NCBI GenBank assembly: GCA_045575975.1
Contig: JAZNFO010000051.1
Coordinates: 1 to 17,440 of the forward strand
Direction: 5' to 3'
Length of the DNA: 17,440 bases
DNA from: RGIG8709 sp045575975
GTDB lineage: Bacteria > Bacillota > Clostridia > Monoglobales > Monoglobaceae
Shown: positions 7,331 through 14,464 of the stretch, one piece after another
Numbering within the stretch: the first letter of the stretch is position 1
How the letters are laid out: the number at the start of each line of letters is the position of its first letter
Made by a program: the position numbers and the translations under genes
The notes under the pieces: model-generated
What the model was told of the DNA's origin: nothing
The model's database searches: none
Seen by the model: only the letters and a program-made list of their open reading frames with translations

Positions 7331-8461
7331 ACAAATATCAATAAGTCTGAATACTTGTTCTGCAGTATTTATCATATTTTTATATGCATTATCAACATTC
7401 AAGGCTTCATCAAGAGTGCAAACTGTTCTTAAAACCGGGAAGAATGCATCTATTCCGTGATTATTGCAAATCGCTGCATCTTCCGTCACACATCCCGAAA
7501 ACGCTATAACAGGAATATTATATTTTTTTGCAATCCTTGCAACACCCACCGGAGCTTTTCCCATAACTGTCTGTGAATCAAGTCTTCCCTCTCCTGTTAC
7601 AACAATATCTGCATCTTTAATATACTCTTCAAGTTTAGTCTCCGAAAGAATTAAATCAATTCCGTTCTTTAATTTTCCGTTCAAATATGATAAAAAGGCA
7701 AAACCCATTCCTCCGGCGGCTCCTGCCCCCGGGAAGTCTTTATCAGCATTCTTATTAACTGTTTTAGTCATATTTGCATAATCTGAAAGCCACTTATCCA
7801 TATCCTTTATCATCCTGGCATCTGCACCCTTTTGCGGTCCGTAAACCATGCTGCATCCATTATCACCGCAAAGAGGATTTGTCACATCACAGGCTATATT
7901 AAAAGTACATTCTTTCAGTTCGGGCAAAGCCCTATCACAATTAATAATCCACAAATCTTTTAACCCTTTTGCACCAAAAGAAATCTGATTTCCTCTGTTA
8001 TTCAGAAATTCAAAGCCAAGAGCCTGAAGCATACCAACTCCGCCATCATTGGTTGCACTTCCCCCTATGCCTATAATAAAATTTCTGCAGCCTTTCTTTA
8101 TTGCATCCAAAATCATCTCTCCAACGCCAAAGGTTGTTGTGTTCATCGGATTTTTTTCGTTATCTGAAATAAGGGTTATGCCTGCTGCGGCTGACATTTC
8201 AATTACAGCCGTGTTATTATCTATAATTCCATATTCTGCACCAATCTTTTCTCCTACCGGATTTGTTACAGAAACAGTTTGTCTTTCTCCTCCAAGTCCC
8301 TCAATCAGGGCATCAACAGTTCCCTCTCCGCCGTCAGCAACAGGACGGACAACAATCTCTGCATCAGAAAAAACTTTTTTTATTCCGTCTGATACTGCAA
8401 GTCCTGACATACGGGATGAAAGACTACCCTTAAAAGAATCTATAGCAATAACAATTTTCAT
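7310..8461 (-). CDS. glxK: Glycerate kinase (GlxK/GarK family)
   Basis: This 383-residue protein matches the glycerate kinase family (PF02595) at typical length. Landmarks are DSFKGSLSS (8-16), ADGGEGT (42-48), GIGGSATNDGGVGM (131-144), DVTNPLCGDNG (192-202), PGAGAAGGMG (244-253) and TGEGRLDSQT (289-298). It phosphorylates glycerate using ATP; this family is usually the 2-phosphoglycerate-forming type. It is the last gene of the seven-gene operon, 17 bases after larA, with AGGAG well placed upstream. The pairing with a 2-hydroxyacid racemase suggests handling of glycerate stereoisomers or of a related hydroxyacid, which is inference. Its stop codon lies in the shared terminator. Confidence 0.93.
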   Translation of the reverse strand: MKIVIAIDSFKGSLSSRMSGLAVSDGIKKVFSDAEIVVRPVADGGEGTVDALIEGLGGERQTVSVTNPVGEKIGAEYGIIDNNTAVIEMSAAAGITLISDNEKNPMNTTTFGVGEMILDAIKKGCRNFIIGIGGSATNDGGVGMLQALGFEFLNNRGNQISFGAKGLKDLWIINCDRALPELKECTFNIACDVTNPLCGDNGCSMVYGPQKGADARMIKDMDKWLSDYANMTKTVNKNADKDFPGAGAAGGMGFAFLSYLNGKLKNGIDLILSETKLEEYIKDADIVVTGEGRLDSQTVMGKAPVGVARIAKKYNIPVIAFSGCVTEDAAICNNHGIDAFFPVLRTVCTLDEALNVDNAYKNMINTAEQVFRLIDICKKGCSK

Positions 8462-8478
8462 AATTTTTCTCCTAAAAA

Positions 8479-9756
8479 TTACTTTGTGACCATAACAGAA
8501 ATACCGTCTGGGATAGCAACTATTTTTAAGTCTTCTTTATTTAGCAGTTGTTTTGCCTTTCTTATAGCCTCATCAATTGAATGTGCCGGAATCATATGGA
8601 AATCCTCTATTAATTTATCAGGCTGTTTTGAAACATAAACAACGGTTGCCTTCATAAGAATTCTCACAAGTATCTGTGCCATCCATTGGTCTGTTGCAGT
8701 TTCTTCTCTGTTTCTCTTCATAAACAAGTCCATAGTTTTTGAAAGATCAGGTTCATCAGCAAGCTGATGATAGAGATGATCTCCCCCGGTTCCGTCATCA
8801 GATGATGCAAGCATAATTATAACTCCACCCTCTCTTACGGTAGCTTCTGCCGCAGTCATTCCCTTAATCGCCTGATACACATTCTGGTCAAGAGGATAGC
8901 CACCATTTGTTGTTATGGCAATATCTGCCTCTATCGCCTTTGCTCCGCACTGGGCATATAAAAAGTCAGTTCCCTTTTTGTGCGCTGCCTCAAGTTCTCC
9001 TGCAACTGCATAGATAATCTCTTTTTCTGCATTTAAAACAACATTGACAATATATGAAAGCTTTGCCTGTTTTGCAGCCCAGAGCATATCCTTATGTATA
9101 GGATTATCCTTGAGTATGCCTGTTCTTGAATTTTCATTTGCAATAAATTCCGAGCAGTGGTTTGCAAGAACAGTTTCTCTTCCTGCTACACCGGGGAGAA
9201 CACTTTTTCTTCCTCCTGAAAATCCTGCAAAAAGATGAGGTTCAATAAAGCCTTCTGCTAAAAGCAAATCCGCACCTGCAGCAATTGAATTTATAATGCA
9301 GTTACCGCCTGACGGAAGCCTTCCTATATTCACAAGCTTTTCTTCCTCGTCGCAGTCGTGAATATAAATATTTTCATTACTCACAATATCTTCACCGAAT
9401 TTTGAAACAAGCTCTTCCTTTGTTGTTTCTCTGTGACAACCTGTGGCAATTAATATAGTTATATTGGCATCTTTATTATATCTTCTTATTTCCTCAAGCA
9501 TGGGAGGAATAATAAACTTACTTGGAACAGGCCTTGTGTGGTCACTTGCGATGATAACAATATTCTTTTTATCCCTTGCAATATGGCATAACCTCTCTGA
9601 ATTAACAGGATTTTCCATAGCCTTTTTAACAAGTGTTGCCTGGTCAGCTTCAGGAACATATTCTTCAATCTTTGATGTTAAAACTCCTGCAAGCTCTTTT
9701 TCATTAAATTCATATTCTAACTTTTCTTTTCCGTAAGGAAACATTATTTTTTTCAT
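8479..9756 (-). CDS. larA: Nickel-dependent lactate racemase (LarA) family protein
   Basis: This 425-residue protein has the size of Lactiplantibacillus plantarum LarA (424), and the known active-site residues fall at the same numbers: Asp72, Arg75 (SDHTRP), His108 (ATGCHRE), His174 (EPHLFAG), Lys184 (GGRKSVLPG, covalent attachment of the nickel-pincer cofactor), His200 (NH) and Tyr294/Gln295/Lys298. The two histidines act as acid/base in C2 hydride transfer. LarA needs cofactor made by LarB, LarC and LarE; none is in the window. The superfamily includes racemases and epimerases for other 2-hydroxyacids, so the substrate could be lactate, glycerate or similar. The start overlaps the stop of the ECF S-component gene by one base (TAATG), with AAGGAG inside that gene's end. 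Confidence 0.92.
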   Translation of the reverse strand: MKKIMFPYGKEKLEYEFNEKELAGVLTSKIEEYVPEADQATLVKKAMENPVNSERLCHIARDKKNIVIIASDHTRPVPSKFIIPPMLEEIRRYNKDANITILIATGCHRETTKEELVSKFGEDIVSNENIYIHDCDEEEKLVNIGRLPSGGNCIINSIAAGADLLLAEGFIEPHLFAGFSGGRKSVLPGVAGRETVLANHCSEFIANENSRTGILKDNPIHKDMLWAAKQAKLSYIVNVVLNAEKEIIYAVAGELEAAHKKGTDFLYAQCGAKAIEADIAITTNGGYPLDQNVYQAIKGMTAAEATVREGGVIIMLASSDDGTGGDHLYHQLADEPDLSKTMDLFMKRNREETATDQWMAQILVRILMKATVVYVSKQPDKLIEDFHMIPAHSIDEAIRKAKQLLNKEDLKIVAIPDGISVMVTK

Positions 9757-10280
9757 TATGATAGCTCCTTTTTATTTAGATATGTAACTATAACCGGAAT
9801 AAATATTAACTGAATAATTATTCCGGGAATTGCATCTATAAAACCGCCTGTCAAAAATGCGTAAAATGTGAAATGCTTTCCGGAAAGCCCAAGCAGAATT
9901 GTTTTCGCAATTCCCCAAACAACCCTGCCAGAAATCATTGAAATAATTAATCCAAGATATAACCACCAGATTTGCTTTCTGAGAAATTTATGGTATAAAA
10001 GTCCTGACATAAATCCGTAAACGGCAAGCTCTGCCGACATCCATACGGCATTGGGAAATATTGGGGGCATTTCAAAAATCAGCGACCTTAAAAAAGGAAG
10101 GACTAATCCTACTACAAGTCCATATTTATACCCGCATATATATCCGCACAAAAGGACAACAAGATGCATAGGAAGAAGACTGTCTCCTATTTCCTTTATT
10201 TGACCTGTCAATAAGGGTAAAACTACTCCCGTTGCTAAAAATAAAGCCGAATACACAATTCTTTTTGTGTTTGTCTTCAT
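9756..10280 (-). CDS. ECF transporter S component, substrate unknown
   Basis: This 174-residue membrane protein has about six hydrophobic segments and the look of an ECF S component: a short cytoplasmic N-terminus, then a helix (SALFLATGVVLPLLTG), the MHLVVLLCGYICGYKYGLVVG segment, PPIFPNAVWM, an ELAVYGFMSGLLY helix, and a C-terminal GGFIDAIPGIIIQLIF helix. S components bind a vitamin or metal and are energised by shared EcfA, EcfA' and EcfT subunits, none of which is in the window. The gene overlaps larA by one base and follows ppa by 16 bases, so co-production with LarA is likely. The substrate cannot be read directly; niacin, a precursor of the LarA cofactor, is one idea. Confidence 0.82.
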   Translation of the reverse strand: MKTNTKRIVYSALFLATGVVLPLLTGQIKEIGDSLLPMHLVVLLCGYICGYKYGLVVGLVLPFLRSLIFEMPPIFPNAVWMSAELAVYGFMSGLLYHKFLRKQIWWLYLGLIISMISGRVVWGIAKTILLGLSGKHFTFYAFLTGGFIDAIPGIIIQLIFIPVIVTYLNKKELS

Positions 10281-10296
10281 AGTCTCTCTCCGCTCT

Positions 10297-10830
10297 CTAT
10301 TTACAGAATTTTTCTATATAATTATTAATTGCACCTTTTATTATTTCAACAGCAGTTTCTCTGTTGCTCACTTCATTCACAGCAGTATCCTTATTTTCAA
10401 GGTTTTTATAAACGGTGAAAAAGTGTCTCATTTCGTCAAAAATATGTGCAGGAAGTTCACCGATATCCTTATAAACATTATAATTGGGGTCGCTGAACGG
10501 AATCGCAATTATTTTTTCATCGTTATGATTATTATCTATCATAGATATAACACCGATAGGATATGCTCTGACCAGGGTCATTGGCTCAATTTGTTCAGAA
10601 CAAAGCAGTAGAACATCAAGAGGGTCATTATCATCCCCATAAGTTCTTGGAATAAAGCCATAATTTGCAGGATAGTGAGTTGATGTGTGCAAAATTCTGT
10701 CAAGCATCAGATATCCTGTTTCCTTATCAAGCTCATACTTTTTCTTGCTTCCTTTTGAAATCTCTACAACACAGATAAAGTCCTCTGCCTGTATTCTTTT
10801 TGGTGAAATGTCGTGCCAGATATTAGACAT
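10297..10830 (-). CDS. ppa: Family I inorganic pyrophosphatase
   Basis: This 177-residue soluble enzyme hydrolyses pyrophosphate to two phosphates with Mg2+. It matches bacterial family I length (about 175). Seen motifs are YPANYGFIPRTYGDD (53-67) and the signature DNDPLDV (67-73), with D99, D104 and K106 in the MIDNNHNDEKII segment. AAGGAG sits before the ATG. It lies between two S-component genes in the operon, 15 bases after thiT. Pyrophosphate removal would favour nucleotide-forming or cofactor-forming steps, but ppa is also a housekeeping gene and may be here by chance. Confidence 0.95.
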   Translation of the reverse strand: MSNIWHDISPKRIQAEDFICVVEISKGSKKKYELDKETGYLMLDRILHTSTHYPANYGFIPRTYGDDNDPLDVLLLCSEQIEPMTLVRAYPIGVISMIDNNHNDEKIIAIPFSDPNYNVYKDIGELPAHIFDEMRHFFTVYKNLENKDTAVNEVSNRETAVEIIKGAINNYIEKFCK

Positions 10831-10845
10831 ACTAAAAACTCCTTT

Positions 10846-11361
10846 TTATTTTATTTTGATTATTTTCTCTGCCTTTAAAACAATAAAAAGCATAATAAAG
10901 ATACAAATTATAAGTTCAGGTAACAAATATGTACATTGATACACAAATGAATATGTCCACGGATTTTGCCCCATAGGTGCAAAATCCTTAAAAATAAACA
11001 CTCCGCTTAAAAGCGAACATATAAATCTGCATATAACTCCTGCACAGGTACCCGTGATAACTCCAAAAACATTCTTTTTGAATATACCCGATACCCCAAC
11101 AAGACCAAATGCCAGTATATAGTCAAGAAATATTGATGCGGGATGATAAATTACCCCTGAAAACATCAGGGAAACAAGTCCATATATTGAGCCTGTAAAT
11201 ATCCCCGCAACAGCACCCCGTCTGTATGATATTATAAAAAGGGGAACCATTGTCAGTGAAATTGATCCTCCCTGAGGCATTTCAAATATTTTTATAAAAC
11301 TGCATAAAACCGTTAGTGCAATGAAAGCAGCACATTCGGTTAAAATTTTTGTTCTCTTCAT
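10846..11361 (-). CDS. thiT: Thiamine ECF transporter S component (ThiT family)
   Basis: This 171-residue protein has six predicted membrane helices and the ThiT signature MPQGGSISLTMVPLFIISYRRG, then GLVSLMFSG, FLDYILAFGLVG, CRFICSLLSG, a WTYSFVY segment and YLLPEL. ThiT binds thiamine and works with the shared ECF module, not present here. ATG 11361 is used because AAAGAAAG lies 9 bases upstream; an ATG three codons earlier overlaps that site. Compared with L. lactis ThiT, recalled binding residues His125, Trp133 and Asn151 appear as Ser, Phe and Gln, so specificity may be shifted. No TPP riboswitch is visible; the gene is internal to an operon, 15 bases after the CPBP gene. Confidence 0.85.
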   Translation of the reverse strand: MKRTKILTECAAFIALTVLCSFIKIFEMPQGGSISLTMVPLFIISYRRGAVAGIFTGSIYGLVSLMFSGVIYHPASIFLDYILAFGLVGVSGIFKKNVFGVITGTCAGVICRFICSLLSGVFIFKDFAPMGQNPWTYSFVYQCTYLLPELIICIFIMLFIVLKAEKIIKIK

Positions 11362-11376
11362 AATCGTCATCTTTCT

Positions 11377-12057
11377 TTATATTATTCCAAACAGTATAAA
11401 ACCTACTGTATTTATAGCAAAATTCGCAAACATATGTACTAACCAGGACGGATAAATACTTCCGCTTTTTTCATTAAGATAATTAAATATAAGTCCTCCC
11501 GCAAAAAGTCCTGTCATAATAATTATGAACACATCAACACTGAACCATCCAATCATCATAGCTATATGATAAATCGCAAAAACAAAAGAGCTGAACAAAT
11601 ATGCAAACTTTCTGCCCGTTATTCTCTTGAGTGTTAAAAACGCAAAGCCTCTGAAGAAAAATTCTTCAAGAAAAGAATTTACAAAAGAGATGTATATGGA
11701 AACAAATACGAAATTCTTCCCCGTAACACCTATATTATTCGATAATGACCCTGTTATTGCTGAAAAATCAAAAACATCCTTTAAAAGCAGATATCCACCT
11801 AAGATAACTATATAAACAAACATACACAGAAAAATTGCAGACTTTATCCCTTTTTTCTCAGGAATAAAGTTTTCTTTTATTCTGATATCCCTATCAAAAA
11901 ATGAATACACAAAAGGCAATATTAAAAACAGCACAAGCTTTATAGCTGATTTAGAAAAATAATTTGCTTTAAGTATTCCGTCAATTACTGCCATAATTAT
12001 ACAAAATACTGACACCAAAGCAACTATCAGTATTGCTTTTTTTGTATTTTTTTTCAT
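11377..12057 (-). CDS. CPBP family intramembrane glutamic protease
   Basis: This 226-residue protein has about six to seven membrane helices and the three CPBP (CAAX protease/Abi) motifs: EEFFFR (E131, E132, R136), FAIYH (H164) and HMFAN (H208, N212). Family members cleave substrates in the membrane; bacterial members include bacteriocin-immunity and regulatory proteins, mostly without a known target. Its ribosome site (TAAGGTG) overlaps the stop of the upstream FliB-like gene, 9 bases between genes, so the two are likely coupled. No bacteriocin gene is nearby. The target is unknown. Confidence 0.88.
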   Translation of the reverse strand: MKKNTKKAILIVALVSVFCIIMAVIDGILKANYFSKSAIKLVLFLILPFVYSFFDRDIRIKENFIPEKKGIKSAIFLCMFVYIVILGGYLLLKDVFDFSAITGSLSNNIGVTGKNFVFVSIYISFVNSFLEEFFFRGFAFLTLKRITGRKFAYLFSSFVFAIYHIAMMIGWFSVDVFIIIMTGLFAGGLIFNYLNEKSGSIYPSWLVHMFANFAINTVGFILFGII

Positions 12058-12066
12058 ACTAGCACC

Positions 12067-12927
12067 TTATTTCAAAAACATTTTTATCTTTTGGGTGTTT
12101 TCCACGCTGTATTCTATTTCAGAAGAATACATTCTTGCAACATCAAGCATCTCATCTAAACTTTTGCAGGCTGAACATATTTGTCCCAAAACCCAAAGGC
12201 TGAGAAGTGTAACCCCAATACCACTTTGAAAATGACGGAATATAAAATAGCAGGCAAGCTGTTCAAAGAAAATCTGCAAATCATCTCTTTCAAATATAGC
12301 CACACCTTCTGCACCTTTAAGCTTTTTAAGTTCATCTTCCCAGCTTTCATCAAGCCTTTCCAAAGACATATACAACTTATATAATTCTTCATTGGAAAAA
12401 TGAAATTCAAAACCATATTTTTCTGCAAGAGTCTTTAATCTTTCATAAACTGTAAGGTTTCTGTTTTGCATAATATCAAAAACTTCTTTGCGTTCTTTGA
12501 AAAAGTCGTTGTCTTTTTCAGACTCCGGCACAGATATATAAAATTTTTCATCCTCCGTGAGAATAATTCTTGCCGCTTCCTCACAACAAAGTCCCAATCC
12601 TGTTTCCGTAAAATCTTCATAAAAATTGCTGAATCTTGGGTGCAGGTAACATATATCACATATGGCACCGTCCCCAAGCTCACATATAATATCACAAAGC
12701 CCGCTTTGGTTAAGAAAAGGACACCTCTCCCCCTCTTTTAAAACGAAGTGAGTGGGTTCTCCCGCAATATTTTTTCTTATCTTTTCAGCAAACCCGCCTT
12801 CTAAAGAATTATATAACACCATTGTCTCTTCGTCAATATCAATTTCCCATCCAATGCAACAACTGTGCTTGCATAAGCCCTTGATACATTCAAATTTTTC
12901 ATAATAATTTGGAAATACTTCAATCAT
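12067..12927 (-). CDS. Cys-rich flagellin lysine-N-methylase (FliB)-like protein
   Basis: This 286-residue protein matches proteins annotated as FliB/YkgJ-like. It has an N-terminal Cys cluster (C14, C19, C23, C24 in GLCKHSCCIGW), a second cluster (C69, C78, C82, C90, C93, with RCPFL and ICDICYLHPRF) and CC at 114-115. Such clusters could hold an iron-sulfur centre. Salmonella FliB methylates lysines on flagellin; it is about 400 residues, so this protein is shorter. No flagellar gene is in the window, and the neighbours are metabolic, so a flagellin substrate is doubtful. The ATG follows an AGAGGG site. It is the first gene of the seven-gene operon. The repeat copy at 12955-13140 lies directly upstream. 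Confidence 0.75.
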   Translation of the reverse strand: MIEVFPNYYEKFECIKGLCKHSCCIGWEIDIDEETMVLYNSLEGGFAEKIRKNIAGEPTHFVLKEGERCPFLNQSGLCDIICELGDGAICDICYLHPRFSNFYEDFTETGLGLCCEEAARIILTEDEKFYISVPESEKDNDFFKERKEVFDIMQNRNLTVYERLKTLAEKYGFEFHFSNEELYKLYMSLERLDESWEDELKKLKGAEGVAIFERDDLQIFFEQLACYFIFRHFQSGIGVTLLSLWVLGQICSACKSLDEMLDVARMYSSEIEYSVENTQKIKMFLK

Positions 12928-12954
12928 AAGGACCCTCTTTTGTCTTTTATTAAA

Positions 12955-13140
12955 GAACAGTGAATAATCAGAACCACTATTTTCAACCCATATTTTTTAC
13001 TGTTTTTTCTCCGAATACTTCCCACCAGAACCCGTAGATTTTCTCTCTCCCAATAGTATATGTAAATATTTAAAATCAGCAAACTGATGTTTAATTTTTA
13101 TGAGCTTGTCACAAGTAAAAGAAAACTCCAATCTTCTTGT
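12955..13140. repeat. Copy A of a diverged ~185-bp spacer repeat
   Basis: This copy fills the spacer between the YeiH-family gene and the FliB-like gene. It is co-linear with 14279-14462, roughly two thirds identical by eye, with shared blocks GAACAGTGAATAAT, AGAACCCG, a GCAAACT segment and TTTAATTTT. Ends are hairpin-forming: AACAGT (12956-12961) pairs with ACTGTT downstream, and ACAAG (13111-13115) pairs with CTTGT (13136-13140). Confidence 0.75.
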
Positions 13141-13145
13141 TTTAA

Positions 13146-14198
13146 TCACATCAGTCCCATAAACCATATAACTACAAGGGCAGTCAATGTTACCAGGGTA
13201 TCAATAGTTATACCATAAAACATTGGCGAAAGTCCTGCATTTTTAAAATCTGTAAGACTGGTTCCAAGTCCAATAGCCGCCAATGCCATTACCATAAGGA
13301 ATTTACTTATACTCTTCATCATCCCTGATATTTCTGGAGTTATAAATCCTACACTGTTTAATACTGCCAACAATAAAAACCCACCAATAAACCAAGGAAC
13401 AATTCCCAAAATATTTACTCTTTTGCTACCACTGATTGCCTGGAGTTCTTTTCGCTTCATCCGTATACCAATATACGCAAACACCAAAACAGTAGGTATG
13501 ATTGCAATAGTACGGGTAAGTTTAACCATAGTTGCAAAATCTCCAGCCGCTTCAGAAAAAGCATACCCAGTAGCAACTACACTTGCAGTATCATTTACAG
13601 AAGTTCCTGCCCATATGCCATATGCAATATCGGTCATTCCCAACATCTTGCCCATAATCGGATATAGCGCAATCATTATCATATCAAAAAGGAATGTTGA
13701 AGACATCGCAAAAGCTATATCCTTATCATCTGCATCAATAACGGGTGCGATAGCCGCCACTGCAGAACCACCACAAATTCCTGTTCCTGCCGAAATTAGA
13801 TTACCAAGTTTCCAGTTAAGCCCAAAAAACTTGCGGATGAAAAAACCACCGCCGAAACACATAGCAAAGGTAAAAAGCATTACAAAAAAGGTCATTTTAC
13901 CAACAGACATAATCGTCCCTATTGAAAGAGATCCGCCCAACAGAATAATAGCTATCTTTAAAATTCTTTTGGAAGTAAACTTAAGCGCAGGCTTTATCCA
14001 AACAGGATGAAAAAAACTATTGATTATTGTCCCCATAAACAACGCAATAATAGAAGAGCCCAACAATTCTCCCGGAATCAAATGTTCAATCATTACAGAC
14101 AAGCTTGCCACAATTACACATATAATAATTCCCACAGTAAACATAACTTGTTTTTCTGTTTTTTCCTTTTTCTTTATGTTTTGTTTTTTTGTTGTCAT
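13146..14198 (-). CDS. YeiH-family (putative sulfate exporter) membrane protein
   Basis: This 350-residue protein has about ten membrane helices after a Lys-rich cytoplasmic N-terminus (residues 1-17). It matches the UPF0324/YeiH family (PF03601): LLGGSLSIG (about 86-94), GTGICGGSAVAA (138-149), GTSVNDTASVVA (198-209), VKLTRT (225-230) and a C-terminal LAAIGLGTSL. The family is labelled putative sulfate exporter from limited evidence; substrate here is unknown. Relatives often sit beside a LysR-type regulator, but none is present. GAGG lies 8 bases before the ATG. A TTGACA at 14266-14271, inside a small inverted repeat, could be a -35 box but has no convincing -10. Both flanking spacers hold copies of the same repeat. 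Confidence 0.87.
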   Translation of the reverse strand: MTTKKQNIKKKEKTEKQVMFTVGIIICVIVASLSVMIEHLIPGELLGSSIIALFMGTIINSFFHPVWIKPALKFTSKRILKIAIILLGGSLSIGTIMSVGKMTFFVMLFTFAMCFGGGFFIRKFFGLNWKLGNLISAGTGICGGSAVAAIAPVIDADDKDIAFAMSSTFLFDMIMIALYPIMGKMLGMTDIAYGIWAGTSVNDTASVVATGYAFSEAAGDFATMVKLTRTIAIIPTVLVFAYIGIRMKRKELQAISGSKRVNILGIVPWFIGGFLLLAVLNSVGFITPEISGMMKSISKFLMVMALAAIGLGTSLTDFKNAGLSPMFYGITIDTLVTLTALVVIWFMGLM

Positions 14199-14278
14199 GC
14201 ATTCATCCTCTTTCCTTAATGGTAATTATTTCAATAAAACCAAATTTTCAACACAATTCGACTTTTGTCAAGTCAGGA

Positions 14279-14462
14279 GAACAGTGAATAATAGGACCTA
14301 CTAACTTTCCCCTATTTTTTCAACTGTTTTTCCTTTAACACTTTTTACTAGAACCCGCAGAAATATCAAATTTTCCTGCCCGATATGTATATATTTATTA
14401 TCGGCAAACTATTATATTTAATTTTGAGATTGGTACGAGTGAAACGCAATGGAATTGTACCA
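14279..14462. repeat. Copy B of a diverged ~185-bp spacer repeat
   Basis: This copy lies in the spacer between the large BspA-like gene and the YeiH-family gene, in the same orientation as copy A. AACAGT (14281-14286) and ACTGTT pair at one end; TGGTAC (14431-14436) and GTACCA (14457-14462) pair at the other. On the minus strand it carries a 35-codon open frame (14408 down to stop 14301-14303). Confidence 0.75.
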
Positions 14463-14464
14463 TT

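Noticed and set aside
8049..8489. Long plus-strand frame opposite glycerate kinase, and a similar one at 13423-14010 opposite the YeiH-family gene
   Set aside because: Both are antisense shadows of well-recognised proteins, without ribosome sites or recognisable domains.
11362..12066. TPP riboswitch in front of thiT
   Set aside because: thiT begins a few bases after the CPBP gene, and no THI-box pattern is visible there or upstream of the operon at 12928-13145.
12928..13145. Adjacent LysR-type regulator or its remnant beside the YeiH-family gene
   Set aside because: The spacer translates to nothing resembling a helix-turn-helix protein, and the matching copy on the other side of the gene points to a repeat instead.
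14199..14278. TTGACA at 14266-14271 as a confident promoter of the YeiH-family gene
   Set aside because: No acceptable -10 hexamer lies 16-18 bp downstream; mentioned only in the gene entry.
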